Assembly (NCBI RefSeq): GCF_015351765.1 | Contig: NZ_JADKQA010000001.1 | Span: 186,001 to 250,000, forward strand | Direction: 5' to 3' | DNA from: Clostridium vitabionis | Lineage (GTDB): Bacteria; Bacillota; Clostridia; Lachnospirales; Lachnospiraceae | DNA length: 64,000 bases | Part shown: positions 39,356 through 49,067 of the stretch, piece by piece | Layout of the letters: every line of letters begins with the position of its first letter | Position numbering within the stretch: position 1 is the stretch's first letter | Notes under the pieces: model-generated | The model's input: the letters and a program-made list of their open reading frames with translations, nothing else | What the model was told of the DNA's origin: nothing | The model's database searches: none | Position numbers and translations under genes: made by a program

Positions 39356-40960
39356 ATGGCAGAAAAATCCTATGAAAAGGACGGGTCTGAGTCGATGGTT
39401 GTGCTGCATCTCAACCCGGAAGATGTCCTGGACAGCTATGAAAAGGGGGTTCTTCAGAATAACCCCATAGGAGGTGTGATCACGCCTTCATTTACCCAGC
39501 GCGATCTGGATCAATATCTGCGATATCCGATCACTTCACTGACTTCTATGCGCCTCTTTCTGGGGCGGGACTTCAAGCGGGACAATCTGCTGCACCTGCT
39601 GATCTCCCTTGTTGAGGCGCTGTATAATGCGGAGGCCTATGCGCTTTCTGCAAAGCGCTTTGCCATGGATCTGGATTCTGTCTTCGTTCACGCAGGTACA
39701 CTGAACGTGGAACTTGTCTATGTGCCGATCAAGGGATATCAGAATGAAGGCAGCTTTCGATCGCTGGTCATGGAGCTGCTGACAAACATCCGGTATGATC
39801 TTTTCGAAAACTGTTCTTACGTTGCCGGGATCATTACTTTGTTGAACCGTGATCCTGTTCCAGATTATGAAACGATACTGGTGGAGCTCCGCAAAATGGC
39901 AGCAGAGTCGCCGGCGCATCGGGAAACCCCACATCCGGTTACGGAAAGCCTGAAATATGCCAGTGCACCTGCCAGGGGAATCACGGATGTTCCGGAGTCT
40001 GTTTCTGCCGGGGCGTCTCATGAAGAAAATAAACCGAAAGTATCCCAAAATCAGATGCAATACGCGGAACAGAAAAAAGAGTATCCACCGGATGATCCGG
40101 TTACGGTGAAGGTTCAGCCGGAAATATTTGTAAATTTGGATGCCGATACCGGAAAAGTGGTGAAGGAGAAACCGCTATTGTTTCCACAGTCCCCGCTGCC
40201 ACAGCAGGGGAAAAGCAAACGGCGATTTCATCTTTTCGGCAAAAGGAAGGAAAAGGCGTCTCCAAACCAGCCGGAAGCTGCGCCTGTCCAACCTGCCCCA
40301 CAGCCGGAGCAGGCATCCGAACCATCCGGCGTATCAGCCAAGGAGCGGACTGCGGCGGGCAGCGATATCGGATTTGCTATCCCGGGGAAAACAATTCCAC
40401 CGGTCATGCCCCCGGTGAACGGCGCAAAATCCACAGAACAGACAGCGCCCCACATGCAGAACATGCCCGATGCAAAGCAAGCCGCAGCTGCGCCACCTGT
40501 GCGGAAGGCGGAAGACGGTATGAGTGTATATTTTGGAAGCGCAGGGCAGGGTGAGTTTAACAACAGCACAGTCATTATCGGCGGAGGCGATGGCTATCAG
40601 CCGACAGTAAAGCTGGGGGACGCAGTGGATGAGAAAAAGCCGGATAGCGAGGGGTTTGCCATTGTGAAATTAGAGAGAAAGCAGACTGGCCAGACCATGA
40701 TGATTACCAAGGATCGCTATCTGATCGGCAGTGCTGCGGATGTCGTTGATTTTTGGATTAATGGCAATCCGGCAATCGGGGGCATTCATGCCATCATCTG
40801 CCACCGAGGGAATCAATTTTTCCTGAGCGACAACAATTCACAAAATGGAACGTTTCTTGACGGAAAGGCGGTGCCGGCGGGAGCGCAGGAGCCCCTGAAG
40901 GATCAGGATACAATCCGTCTGGCCAATGAGGAATTTGTTTTTTGCCTGGAGAGACACTGA
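39356..40960 (+). CDS. FHA-domain protein with DUF6382-like N-terminal region
   Basis: C-terminal FHA: DRYLIGSAADVVDFWINGNPAIGGIHAIICHRGNQFFLSDNNSQNGTFLDGKAV; conserved-looking N-terminal domain, Pro-rich middle. Confidence 0.8.
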   Translation: MAEKSYEKDGSESMVVLHLNPEDVLDSYEKGVLQNNPIGGVITPSFTQRDLDQYLRYPITSLTSMRLFLGRDFKRDNLLHLLISLVEALYNAEAYALSAKRFAMDLDSVFVHAGTLNVELVYVPIKGYQNEGSFRSLVMELLTNIRYDLFENCSYVAGIITLLNRDPVPDYETILVELRKMAAESPAHRETPHPVTESLKYASAPARGITDVPESVSAGASHEENKPKVSQNQMQYAEQKKEYPPDDPVTVKVQPEIFVNLDADTGKVVKEKPLLFPQSPLPQQGKSKRRFHLFGKRKEKASPNQPEAAPVQPAPQPEQASEPSGVSAKERTAAGSDIGFAIPGKTIPPVMPPVNGAKSTEQTAPHMQNMPDAKQAAAAPPVRKAEDGMSVYFGSAGQGEFNNSTVIIGGGDGYQPTVKLGDAVDEKKPDSEGFAIVKLERKQTGQTMMITKDRYLIGSAADVVDFWINGNPAIGGIHAIICHRGNQFFLSDNNSQNGTFLDGKAVPAGAQEPLKDQDTIRLANEEFVFCLERH

Positions 40961-40971
40961 CGGGTGGGTTT

Positions 40972-41757
40972 ATGAAATATGCATTCATTTATCGCACGGA
41001 TGTTGGCACGACACGGGAGGTAAATCAAGACTCCCTGGTGATCCGCTCTTTATCCTTTGATGATTCGGATTCGCTCCTCCTTGCAGTCTGTGACGGCCTC
41101 GGCGGGCTTGCCGAGGGAGAAAAGATAAGCCGGGAAGCTGCGATGATGGCATCGGAGTGGTTTGACACGGAATTTGCCCCACTGGTCAGGGAAGGAGCCG
41201 ATGCGGCGAATGTTTCGCTCCGGCTGAAGACTTTTCTGGAAAATACGAACAGCAGCCTGTTTTTTGCCAACCAGCAGAGGGGGATATGCGGCGGAACAAC
41301 CATGAGCCTGCTCCTCCTCTGGGACGGATATCGGTTCATCGCACACGTCGGAGACAGCCGTATCTACGAGATCCAGGAGAAGGGAATGAATCAGCTGACG
41401 CCCGATCACTCCTGGGTTGCTCGCCAGGTAGAACTGGGAAAAATGACCCAGGAGGAGGCACTGCATTCCGGACAGAAGAATATCATTCTTCAATGCCTGG
41501 GAACAGAGAGGCAGCTCGCCAATCCATATCTGCACTATGAAAAGGCACCGGAGGACAGGGGATATCTTCTTTGCACCGATGGGTTCTGGCACCAGATGGA
41601 TTCTGCAAGGCTGCTGGCTCATTTTATTCCCTCGGTATTTGACCGTGCCGGGGCAGATCAGGAGCTTGGAGCCGAAGTGGAAGCCATTAAGGATAAGGGT
41701 GAACAGGATAATATCACGGCTGTGGTTGCCGTAGCTCAGGGGCATGAGTATGGATAA
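40972..41757 (+). CDS. PP2C-family Ser/Thr phosphatase, copy 1
   Basis: TREVNQDSL, LLAVCDGLGG, IAHVGDSRIY, LLCTDGFW, GEQDNITAVV. Confidence 0.9.
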   Translation: MKYAFIYRTDVGTTREVNQDSLVIRSLSFDDSDSLLLAVCDGLGGLAEGEKISREAAMMASEWFDTEFAPLVREGADAANVSLRLKTFLENTNSSLFFANQQRGICGGTTMSLLLLWDGYRFIAHVGDSRIYEIQEKGMNQLTPDHSWVARQVELGKMTQEEALHSGQKNIILQCLGTERQLANPYLHYEKAPEDRGYLLCTDGFWHQMDSARLLAHFIPSVFDRAGADQELGAEVEAIKDKGEQDNITAVVAVAQGHEYG

Positions 41758-42550
41758 AATCTGGACATCAGCCGAATTCAGCGACCCGGGAGGGAGAGAA
41801 ATTAATGAGGATGCGGCTGCAGCTGCCGCGGAAGGAGACCGGCAGATTTTTGTGGCTTGTGATGGCCTTGGCGGCCATCGGTGCGGGGAGATTGCCTCCC
41901 ACCTCGCGGCGGACAGAAGTATTCAAATCTTTCGGCATATGGCGGCACAGCCGGAATTTGATATGTCCGTATGCCTCAGCCAATGCTTTGAACTAAGCGA
42001 ATCTGCGGTACTCAGCTATCAGTCGTCTCATCCGGAAGCGGCTGATATGAAAACAACCATGGTAATTCTGCTCCGGGATGGCGACAGGGTGCAATGGGGG
42101 CACATCGGCGACTCACGCCTGTATCTATTTAAGAACGGAAAAATGCGTTTTCATACGCAGGATCACAGTGTGCCACAGATGCTGGCTGCCGCCGGCGAAA
42201 TCAGGGAGAAGGATATTCGTTTCCATCCAGATCGAAGCCGGCTTCTGCGGGTCATCGGTACTCCATGGCAGGGCAGGAAATATGTGCTGGGCGGGCCGGT
42301 GGAAATGTCCGGTGCGGAAAGCTTCCTCCTCTGCACGGATGGTTACTGGGAATGGATAATCGAGAAAGAGATGTTAAGAAGCCTGGCCGCGTCGGCAAGC
42401 CCCGAAGAATGGCTCTGGAAAATGAATGAGAAGATCCGGAAAGCCGGGGCGGGAAAGGAAATGGATAATTATACCGGGATCGCGGTTTTCTGCAGAAAGT
42501 CGCAGAGAAGGGGGCTTTTTGGCTGGATGAAAATGGATCTGCTGTCATGA
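41744..42550 (+). CDS. PP2C-family Ser/Thr phosphatase, copy 2
   Basis: GREINEDAAA, FVACDGLGGHRCGE, WGHIGDSRLYLF, LLCTDGYWEW, MDNYTGIAV; overlaps copy 1 stop. Confidence 0.9.
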   Translation: MSMDKIWTSAEFSDPGGREINEDAAAAAAEGDRQIFVACDGLGGHRCGEIASHLAADRSIQIFRHMAAQPEFDMSVCLSQCFELSESAVLSYQSSHPEAADMKTTMVILLRDGDRVQWGHIGDSRLYLFKNGKMRFHTQDHSVPQMLAAAGEIREKDIRFHPDRSRLLRVIGTPWQGRKYVLGGPVEMSGAESFLLCTDGYWEWIIEKEMLRSLAASASPEEWLWKMNEKIRKAGAGKEMDNYTGIAVFCRKSQRRGLFGWMKMDLLS

Positions 42551-44523
42551 AAATTTTGTGTTTGAACTGCATGAAGGTCTATGAGACCGAAGAAACTGGC
42601 GATCGATGCCCGCACTGCGGTTATGTTCGCGGAACACCACCGAAGGAGCCATTCGATCTGCCGGCAGAGACAGTCCTGTCAGGCCAGTATGTGATCGGAA
42701 CAGCTGCCAGCTGTGGCGGATTCGGTATTCTCTATAAGGCTTACGACACAAAAAACCGTCGGGTTGTCGCGATCAAAGAGTATTATCCCGCCGGGATTGT
42801 AAGCCGGGAACCGGGAAAAAACGATGTTCTTGTCTTCGACAAAAAACGAACAGCGGAATTTGAAAACGGTATCCGCGGGTTTCTCGATGAGGCTAGAAAT
42901 ACCTCCCGGTTCTCGGAGTATGAGAATATTGTCAAGGTCTATGATTTCTTCGAGGCCAACCATACAGCTTATATGGTCATGGAATTCATGCCGGGCATTA
43001 CGGTGAAGGAGTATCTGAAGATGCACGGTGGCAGAATGCCATGGGAGATGGCCAGGGGGATCGGCGCCAGCGTTGCCGAGATTCTCGCGGTTGTCCACAA
43101 GGGGGGCATACTTCACCGGGATGTCAGCCCTGATAATATTATGATCACGGATGAAGGCCGTGATGGGGTGGAACCGCGGGTCAAACTCTTCGATTTTGGC
43201 GCTGCCCGGTTTTCCGACACGGAGAGAGAGCACGACCGGCAGGTTATTCTCAAGATCGGTTATGCGCCGCCGGAGCAGTACAATCAGACCAGCATCCAGG
43301 GACCATACACGGATGTCTACGCGCTGGGGGCGACAATTTACCATTGTGTGTCAGGGATACTCCCGGCGGAGTCCCAGAACAGGCTCGAAGCGCTGCGGCG
43401 AGGGGAGGAAGACCCGGTAAAGCCGCTGCGGGAATTGGTTCCGGAGGTCCCGGAATATTTTAACAATGCGGTCATACGGGCGATGGCGGTGGAACCCAAA
43501 TTTCGGTTTCAGAATATGAAGGATTTCCGCCGGGCACTGTGCGGAGAAAAGACAACAGAGGATGTGGAACACCATATCCGGCGATTGAAACGACGCCAGA
43601 GGCTTATGATCGGTGGAATCGCCGGCATGATCGGCGCAGGTGCAGTATTCTGCAGCGCGGTCTATCGAGGGCAGGCGAGAGCGGCTTCACTCGCCGGAAC
43701 CCAGCTAGAGGTTATGATTGCAGGCACTGCGGAGGATGCCGGCCTGTTCCGGCAGATGTCGGAGGAATTTCAGGCAGATTATCCCGATGTCATCCTTACC
43801 ATCACAAATGTTGATGAATCCGGGTATGAAGATGCCCTGAGAGAAAGGATTGATGGCGGCAATGCGCCTGATCTCTTCGAGCTGGACAGCCCGTCCGGGG
43901 AAAATGACGGGCATGCCGCAGCACTTGACAGCCTCTTCGTCATGCTCTCGGAGGAGGCGGAAGGCGGCAAGACGGAAGAAGAATATTTCCTCAGCCGGGA
44001 TCAAAATTCCCACTTCGTGCCCTTGGAATGGGAGCCGGCAGTAAGGTATAAAAACCAGGCAATCTCTGCGAATTCCGGGGATGCTGGGGATGCGGCAAAT
44101 TCTTTGGAGAATTTTCTCACGGAGAAGACTGGATCCTGCGTCGCCGGCGTAGGGAGTTACAGGACAGTTCAGGATGCGATCCCGGGAAAGTATCAGGTTT
44201 CCCTTCCGGATCATGACAGGACGCCGGTGCGATACCGCCACCTGATGGCCGTGAGCGCGAAGACAGATTCGATCACCCGTGAAGCGGCAGAGCGGCTTCT
44301 CGCCTATTATCTCGGAGAAAAGGCGCAGGATATCCTGTGCGTCAGGAATTTCACTGCGCTTCCGGTGAACCGCTCGACATTCCGGCTCTTTACGGATCAG
44401 GTCAATGTGGAATTGAATTTTCTTTCGGATTTTTCGCCGATGGATGGAAAACTTGTCAATGGCCAGGATTTTCAGCAGGCCTGTGATGATTTAGAAGCAG
44501 AACTTGACCAGGAGGGCAAATAG
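42547..44523 (+). CDS. Zinc-ribbon Ser/Thr kinase with TM and extracytoplasmic solute-binding-protein-like domain
   Basis: CLNCMKVYETEETGDRCPHCGY; kinase VAIKEYYP, ILHRDVSPDNIM, LFDFGAARF; TM ~GGIAGMIGAGAVFCSAVY; then LEVMIAGTAEDAGLFRQMSEEFQADYPDVILTITNVDESGYEDALRERIDGGNAPDLFELDS. Confidence 0.85.
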   Translation: MKILCLNCMKVYETEETGDRCPHCGYVRGTPPKEPFDLPAETVLSGQYVIGTAASCGGFGILYKAYDTKNRRVVAIKEYYPAGIVSREPGKNDVLVFDKKRTAEFENGIRGFLDEARNTSRFSEYENIVKVYDFFEANHTAYMVMEFMPGITVKEYLKMHGGRMPWEMARGIGASVAEILAVVHKGGILHRDVSPDNIMITDEGRDGVEPRVKLFDFGAARFSDTEREHDRQVILKIGYAPPEQYNQTSIQGPYTDVYALGATIYHCVSGILPAESQNRLEALRRGEEDPVKPLRELVPEVPEYFNNAVIRAMAVEPKFRFQNMKDFRRALCGEKTTEDVEHHIRRLKRRQRLMIGGIAGMIGAGAVFCSAVYRGQARAASLAGTQLEVMIAGTAEDAGLFRQMSEEFQADYPDVILTITNVDESGYEDALRERIDGGNAPDLFELDSPSGENDGHAAALDSLFVMLSEEAEGGKTEEEYFLSRDQNSHFVPLEWEPAVRYKNQAISANSGDAGDAANSLENFLTEKTGSCVAGVGSYRTVQDAIPGKYQVSLPDHDRTPVRYRHLMAVSAKTDSITREAAERLLAYYLGEKAQDILCVRNFTALPVNRSTFRLFTDQVNVELNFLSDFSPMDGKLVNGQDFQQACDDLEAELDQEGK

Positions 44524-44556
44524 CCCGGAGGCCAGCAGAAGGGGGCAGGATATCAG

Positions 44557-46776
44557 ATGCAGACACTCTGTATGGGATGTATGCGCCGCATCGATGACTC
44601 GGCGGAGCGATGCCCGCACTGTGGGTATGTTCCCGGGACAAGGCCGGAGAAACCATACTATATCGCGCCGGGCAGTTTCCTTCAGGGACGATATCTTCTC
44701 GGGAAAGTTCTCGGATCTGGCGGGTTCGGCGTGACGTATATCGGCTATGATACGATGCTCAGCCGGCGGGTCGGAGTCAAGGAGTATCTGCCGGGAGAAT
44801 TTGCCACCAGGACAGCCGGAAGCACACAGGTAATGATCTACTCAGGTGATAAGGCAGAACAGTTCCAGGCGGGGAAAGAAAAGTTTCTGGAGGAAGCCGG
44901 CAGGCTCACAAAGTTTGAGAATACCCCGGAGATCATTCATGTCTATGGCTGCTTTGAAGAGAACAATACCGCCTATATGGTCATGGAATATCTGGAGGGA
45001 GAATCCCTGCGCAGGAAGCTCGAGCGCGATGGAAAAATGCCTGTTGAGGAGGCGGTTTTGATCGTCTTTGACGTGCTTCATGCGCTGGAAGCGGTTCACA
45101 GGGAGGGGATGATCCACCGCGACATCGCGCCGGACAACATTTTCCTGGTGAATGACCCTGAAACAGGGAAATATCGAACCAAGCTCATTGACTTTGCCGC
45201 AGCCCGCTATGCAACGACGACGCACAGCCGGAGCCTCACGGTTCTTGTCAAGCAGGGATTTGCCCCGCCGGAGCAGTACCGGTCGAGGGGTGATCAGGGT
45301 CCGTGGACGGATGTCTATTCCCTGGCGTCGACTTTCTATTATATGATTACAGGTGTCTACCCTCAGGATGCTCTTGAACGAAAAGTTCGGGATGGCTTAA
45401 AACCTCCATCGAAGCTCGGCGTCCGGATTGGCAAATATACCGAGACCGCACTGCTCAATGCGATGAACTTGAATATCGAGGATCGCACGCCATCGGCGGA
45501 GGCATTCGAAGAAGAGCTTCGCTCTCTTACCGTTGTTCGAAAGGTCGATCAGAAACAGAAAGCCGTCCTGGCTATCCCATTGTGGGTGAAAATTCTGGTT
45601 CCAGCCGCGTCGGTTGCTGTGATTGCATTTGCGGTGCTTCTTGGAAGCGGCCGAATCCGGTTCGCCCGTGTCCTTCCGGGGCAGCAGGTTCATGAGGAGG
45701 GAGTGGTGCAGGTTCCGAATGTCATCAATCAGGAGAGAGGGGAAGCGGAGAACATTGCCGCCGCGTCGGGAATCCTGCTCCAGATCACAGACAAGCAGTA
45801 TTCGGATGAGATCCCGGAAGGGCGGGTGCTGAGCCAGGTTCCGGATGCGGGGGAAGAGGTTACGTCTGGGTCAGCATTAAACATTGTCATTAGCGCCGGT
45901 ATTGAGCCGACATCCATCCCTTATATTATCGGAATGGAGGAGGAGGAAGCGCTCAAGGCGCTGGATGACGCGGGGCTTAAGGTCACTAGTGAACGCAAGA
46001 ACTACGCGATGGCACCAGGTACGATCGCGGAGGTCACACCGGCAGTGGGAACCCAGACCGTGACTGGCACGGAAGTTTCTGTCGTCATCTCGGACGGCCT
46101 CCCGGGGGCGGATGAGACGAAGGATGAACAGGTGGACGACCTTACCGGTGCCGTATTTACTGACGCGGCAGCACAGGAAGCGGATAAATTTATTTATCTA
46201 GTGTCGGCAGGCACGGAATACAGTGATACCTATGCCCAGGGAACAATTATCCGTCAGGAAACGGCAGCGGGGACGACAGTGAAGCAGAACACGAATATTC
46301 CTGTTGTGGTAAGCCGCGGACCGGAGCTGTTCACCATTCCGGACGTCCAGTATAAGACGCAGGATGAGGCAATTCAGATCCTCGCCGATGCCGGATTCAC
46401 CAGTGTCAGCGCCGTGCCGGCCTATGACGCGGCGGTTCAGGCAGGAAACGTTGTGACGCAGAGTGTGGCGGCTGGCACACAGGCCGCTGCGGGAACGCAG
46501 ATTGTCCTCACGGTCAGCCAGGGGCCGCAGCCTCAGCAAGGCGCCCCTGCGGCAGGCAATTCCTCCGGCAGCGCGAATGGCAGCCATTCCAATCGCACGA
46601 AGAGTTCCGGACAACCGTCTGGGAACACACAGCAGCCGGCACAAGCCGGAAAACCGGCACAGGCTGGAAAGCCAGCACAGGCCGGAAAGCCGGCACAGGC
46701 CGAAAAACCGGCACAGCCCGAGACGCCGGCAGCCCAGGAACAGCATAATCCGCTTTTTGATCATATGGGGTACTGA
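44557..46776 (+). CDS. Zinc-ribbon Ser/Thr kinase with PASTA repeats (DFA instead of DFG)
   Basis: CMGCMRRIDDSAERCPHCGY; GSGGFGVTYIGYD, VGVKEYLP, MIHRDIAPDNIFL, LIDFAAARYA; TM; PASTA-like VPNVINQERGEAENIAAASGI..., IPYIIGMEEEEALKALDDAGL... Confidence 0.88.
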   Translation: MQTLCMGCMRRIDDSAERCPHCGYVPGTRPEKPYYIAPGSFLQGRYLLGKVLGSGGFGVTYIGYDTMLSRRVGVKEYLPGEFATRTAGSTQVMIYSGDKAEQFQAGKEKFLEEAGRLTKFENTPEIIHVYGCFEENNTAYMVMEYLEGESLRRKLERDGKMPVEEAVLIVFDVLHALEAVHREGMIHRDIAPDNIFLVNDPETGKYRTKLIDFAAARYATTTHSRSLTVLVKQGFAPPEQYRSRGDQGPWTDVYSLASTFYYMITGVYPQDALERKVRDGLKPPSKLGVRIGKYTETALLNAMNLNIEDRTPSAEAFEEELRSLTVVRKVDQKQKAVLAIPLWVKILVPAASVAVIAFAVLLGSGRIRFARVLPGQQVHEEGVVQVPNVINQERGEAENIAAASGILLQITDKQYSDEIPEGRVLSQVPDAGEEVTSGSALNIVISAGIEPTSIPYIIGMEEEEALKALDDAGLKVTSERKNYAMAPGTIAEVTPAVGTQTVTGTEVSVVISDGLPGADETKDEQVDDLTGAVFTDAAAQEADKFIYLVSAGTEYSDTYAQGTIIRQETAAGTTVKQNTNIPVVVSRGPELFTIPDVQYKTQDEAIQILADAGFTSVSAVPAYDAAVQAGNVVTQSVAAGTQAAAGTQIVLTVSQGPQPQQGAPAAGNSSGSANGSHSNRTKSSGQPSGNTQQPAQAGKPAQAGKPAQAGKPAQAEKPAQPETPAAQEQHNPLFDHMGY
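46639..46710 (+). repeat. 18-bp in-frame tandem repeat (AQAGKP x4) near kinase C-terminus
   Basis: GCACAGGCCGGAAAGCCG-type unit x4. Confidence 0.88.
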
Positions 46777-46837
46777 CAGGATAATCATGGCAGTGAAACG
46801 AGCATGGAGCAGCGGATCGGAGAAGGGAGAGGCAAGT

Positions 46838-47692
46838 ATGAAAAAACAGTTGACAGGGATCTTGTTTGCGGCAGGATTTGCCCTCGCAGCGGCATTTCCA
46901 TCCTTTGCTGCCGGATGGCAGCAGGATGCTGCCGGGTGGTGGTATCAGAATGATGACGGCAGCTATCCCAGGGATAGCTGGCTGCGGGTTGGCGGCACAT
47001 GGTACTACTTTGATGGCAATGGTTATATGGCAACCGGATGGCGGAACATTGGCAACACGTGGTACTACCTCGACGCAAACGGGGCTATGCATACAGGATG
47101 GCTGGATGTGGATGGAGAGCGATATTACCTGGACAATAATGGCGCGATGAAAACCGGGTTCTTCCATATCTCCTCTGAACTTCCCAAATCGGAATATCTG
47201 TATCAGGCATACGCTGATGGCTCTCTCAAGCGGGGGCTTACGGAAAGTGACGGAACCCGCAAGGTCCATTATGACAAGGACGGTATTATCCAGTACAAGA
47301 CAGGAAATTCCACGCTTGCCGGCGACGCAAACGATCTTTCGGCATGGCGTTACATTTACAATATCAGCGATATTGACCAGGAGACGAGGCAGGATGCCAA
47401 TCTTGTCAAGTCGGAGCGCCAGGATCTCATGATCCGCTACAAATCGGATTTTGATGATAATGTGCGCGGCAAGGACAGCAGAAAGTATCCGAAGGCGCTG
47501 GAGCGCTGGCAGAGCAGGGTACGATATGCTATGAGCGGTTACCTCAGCCCGGAGGAAATCGAGGATTATATTGATTTTGTTTCCCATTACAGCAGACCCG
47601 ACATCGATTTTGGTGACAGTACGACCATTGATGATGATGGTTTAACCGAGGCGTTTGGTTATGACTACTTCAATGAGAAGTACTTCAGCTAA
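46838..47692 (+). CDS. Secreted protein with choline/cell-wall-binding-type repeats
   Basis: Signal peptide MKKQLTGILFAAGFALAAAFPSFAA; GWQQDAAGWWYQNDDGSYPRDSWLRVGGTWYYFDGNGYMATGWRNIGNTWYYLDANGAMHTGW. Confidence 0.85.
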   Translation: MKKQLTGILFAAGFALAAAFPSFAAGWQQDAAGWWYQNDDGSYPRDSWLRVGGTWYYFDGNGYMATGWRNIGNTWYYLDANGAMHTGWLDVDGERYYLDNNGAMKTGFFHISSELPKSEYLYQAYADGSLKRGLTESDGTRKVHYDKDGIIQYKTGNSTLAGDANDLSAWRYIYNISDIDQETRQDANLVKSERQDLMIRYKSDFDDNVRGKDSRKYPKALERWQSRVRYAMSGYLSPEEIEDYIDFVSHYSRPDIDFGDSTTIDDDGLTEAFGYDYFNEKYFS

Positions 47693-47727
47693 ACCATCAG
47701 GGGCTTTTCTCTCCCGGAGGTTTTGAT

Positions 47728-49041
47728 TTGAATAAGACGGAAAAGCAGGACATTGTAGAGAAGGCAAGAAAACATATCAATCTGGAGATGGATGTCGGAA
47801 AGCTCAGCGATGAAGAGCTTCGCCGCACGATAGAGGGGATGGTTACTGCTTACACCGCCGGACAGTTTCTCAGCATTACCGAGCGCCTGGAGATTGTCAC
47901 CGCGATCTATAATACGTATCGCGGTCTCGGCGGCCTTCTCGATTCGGTGATGACCGATCCGTCGATCACAGAAATCATGGTGAACGGGCCGAAGAATATC
48001 TTTGTAGAACGTGGGGGAACCCTGACGAAGATAGACCGGGAATTCCGGGATGAGGAAGATCTGACGAATACCGCCCGCAGGATTGCGAATGAAGCGCACA
48101 AGGAAATCTCGCCGGCCTCCCCGGTCTGTGACCTGGTCCTGAATGACGGAAGCCGTGTGAATATTGTTGTCCCGCCGATTGCCCTTGGGGGGACAACAAT
48201 AACCATCCGGCGTTTTTCCAGAGACCCGATGACGATGGATAAACTGATCGAATTTGGTTCTCTTACGCCGGAAATTGCCGAATTTCTCAGAAAACTGGTC
48301 GAAGCCCGCTATAACATCTTTATTGCGGGAGGAACCGGGAGCGGCAAGACGACATTCCTGAATGCCCTGTCGAATTATATTCCAAAGGATCAGCGGATTA
48401 TCACGATTGAAGACGCGCCTGAACTGCAGATTACCAATATTCCGAATATTGTGCGGATGCAGACACGCCAGGCATCCGCATCTGCCAGCAAAGAACGCGA
48501 GGTGACGATGCAGGATCTGATCCGCGCCAGCCTGCGAATGCGGCCGGATCGGATTATCGTGGGCGAGGTCCGCGGCCCGGAAGCGCTGGATATGCTTCAG
48601 GCCATGAATACCGGACATGACGGAAGTCTTTCCACCGGCCATGCTAACTCTGCCCGCGATATGCTGAGCCGTCTGGAGACTATGGTATTGCAGGGATCGG
48701 CGGGACTTCCGCTTCCGGCGATTGACCAGCAGATCGCGAGCGCGCTTGACATCATTATCTTTCTGTCAAGACTCCGTGATCATACACGAAAGACGATGAT
48801 GATTACGGAAGTCCTGGATCGCAGCGTTGTTGATCTGGAAGAATTGGATCCGGAGGTGCTTCGTATGACTTCGGATTCCAGCAGCATCATCCTGAACCCG
48901 CTGTATACTTTTGAGGAAGATGAGGCGGCGTCCACCTTGTCCCATGTGGCGGGGCGGCTTATCCGCACGAAGTACCGGATGGTTGGCAGGGGGAAAATGC
49001 TCAGTGCTGGATTTTCCGAGGCGGATATTCCAGAGGTTTAA
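47728..49041 (+). CDS. tadA: CpaF/TadA-type secretion ATPase
   Basis: EIMVNGPKNIFVERGG, FIAGGTGSGKTTFLNAL, SASASKEREVTMQDLIRASLRMRPDRIIVGEVRGPEALDMLQAMNTGHDGSLSTGHANS. Confidence 0.93.
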   Translation: MNKTEKQDIVEKARKHINLEMDVGKLSDEELRRTIEGMVTAYTAGQFLSITERLEIVTAIYNTYRGLGGLLDSVMTDPSITEIMVNGPKNIFVERGGTLTKIDREFRDEEDLTNTARRIANEAHKEISPASPVCDLVLNDGSRVNIVVPPIALGGTTITIRRFSRDPMTMDKLIEFGSLTPEIAEFLRKLVEARYNIFIAGGTGSGKTTFLNALSNYIPKDQRIITIEDAPELQITNIPNIVRMQTRQASASASKEREVTMQDLIRASLRMRPDRIIVGEVRGPEALDMLQAMNTGHDGSLSTGHANSARDMLSRLETMVLQGSAGLPLPAIDQQIASALDIIIFLSRLRDHTRKTMMITEVLDRSVVDLEELDPEVLRMTSDSSSIILNPLYTFEEDEAASTLSHVAGRLIRTKYRMVGRGKMLSAGFSEADIPEV

Positions 49042-49067
49042 AGGCTGCCAGAAGAGGGAGGAGCAGG

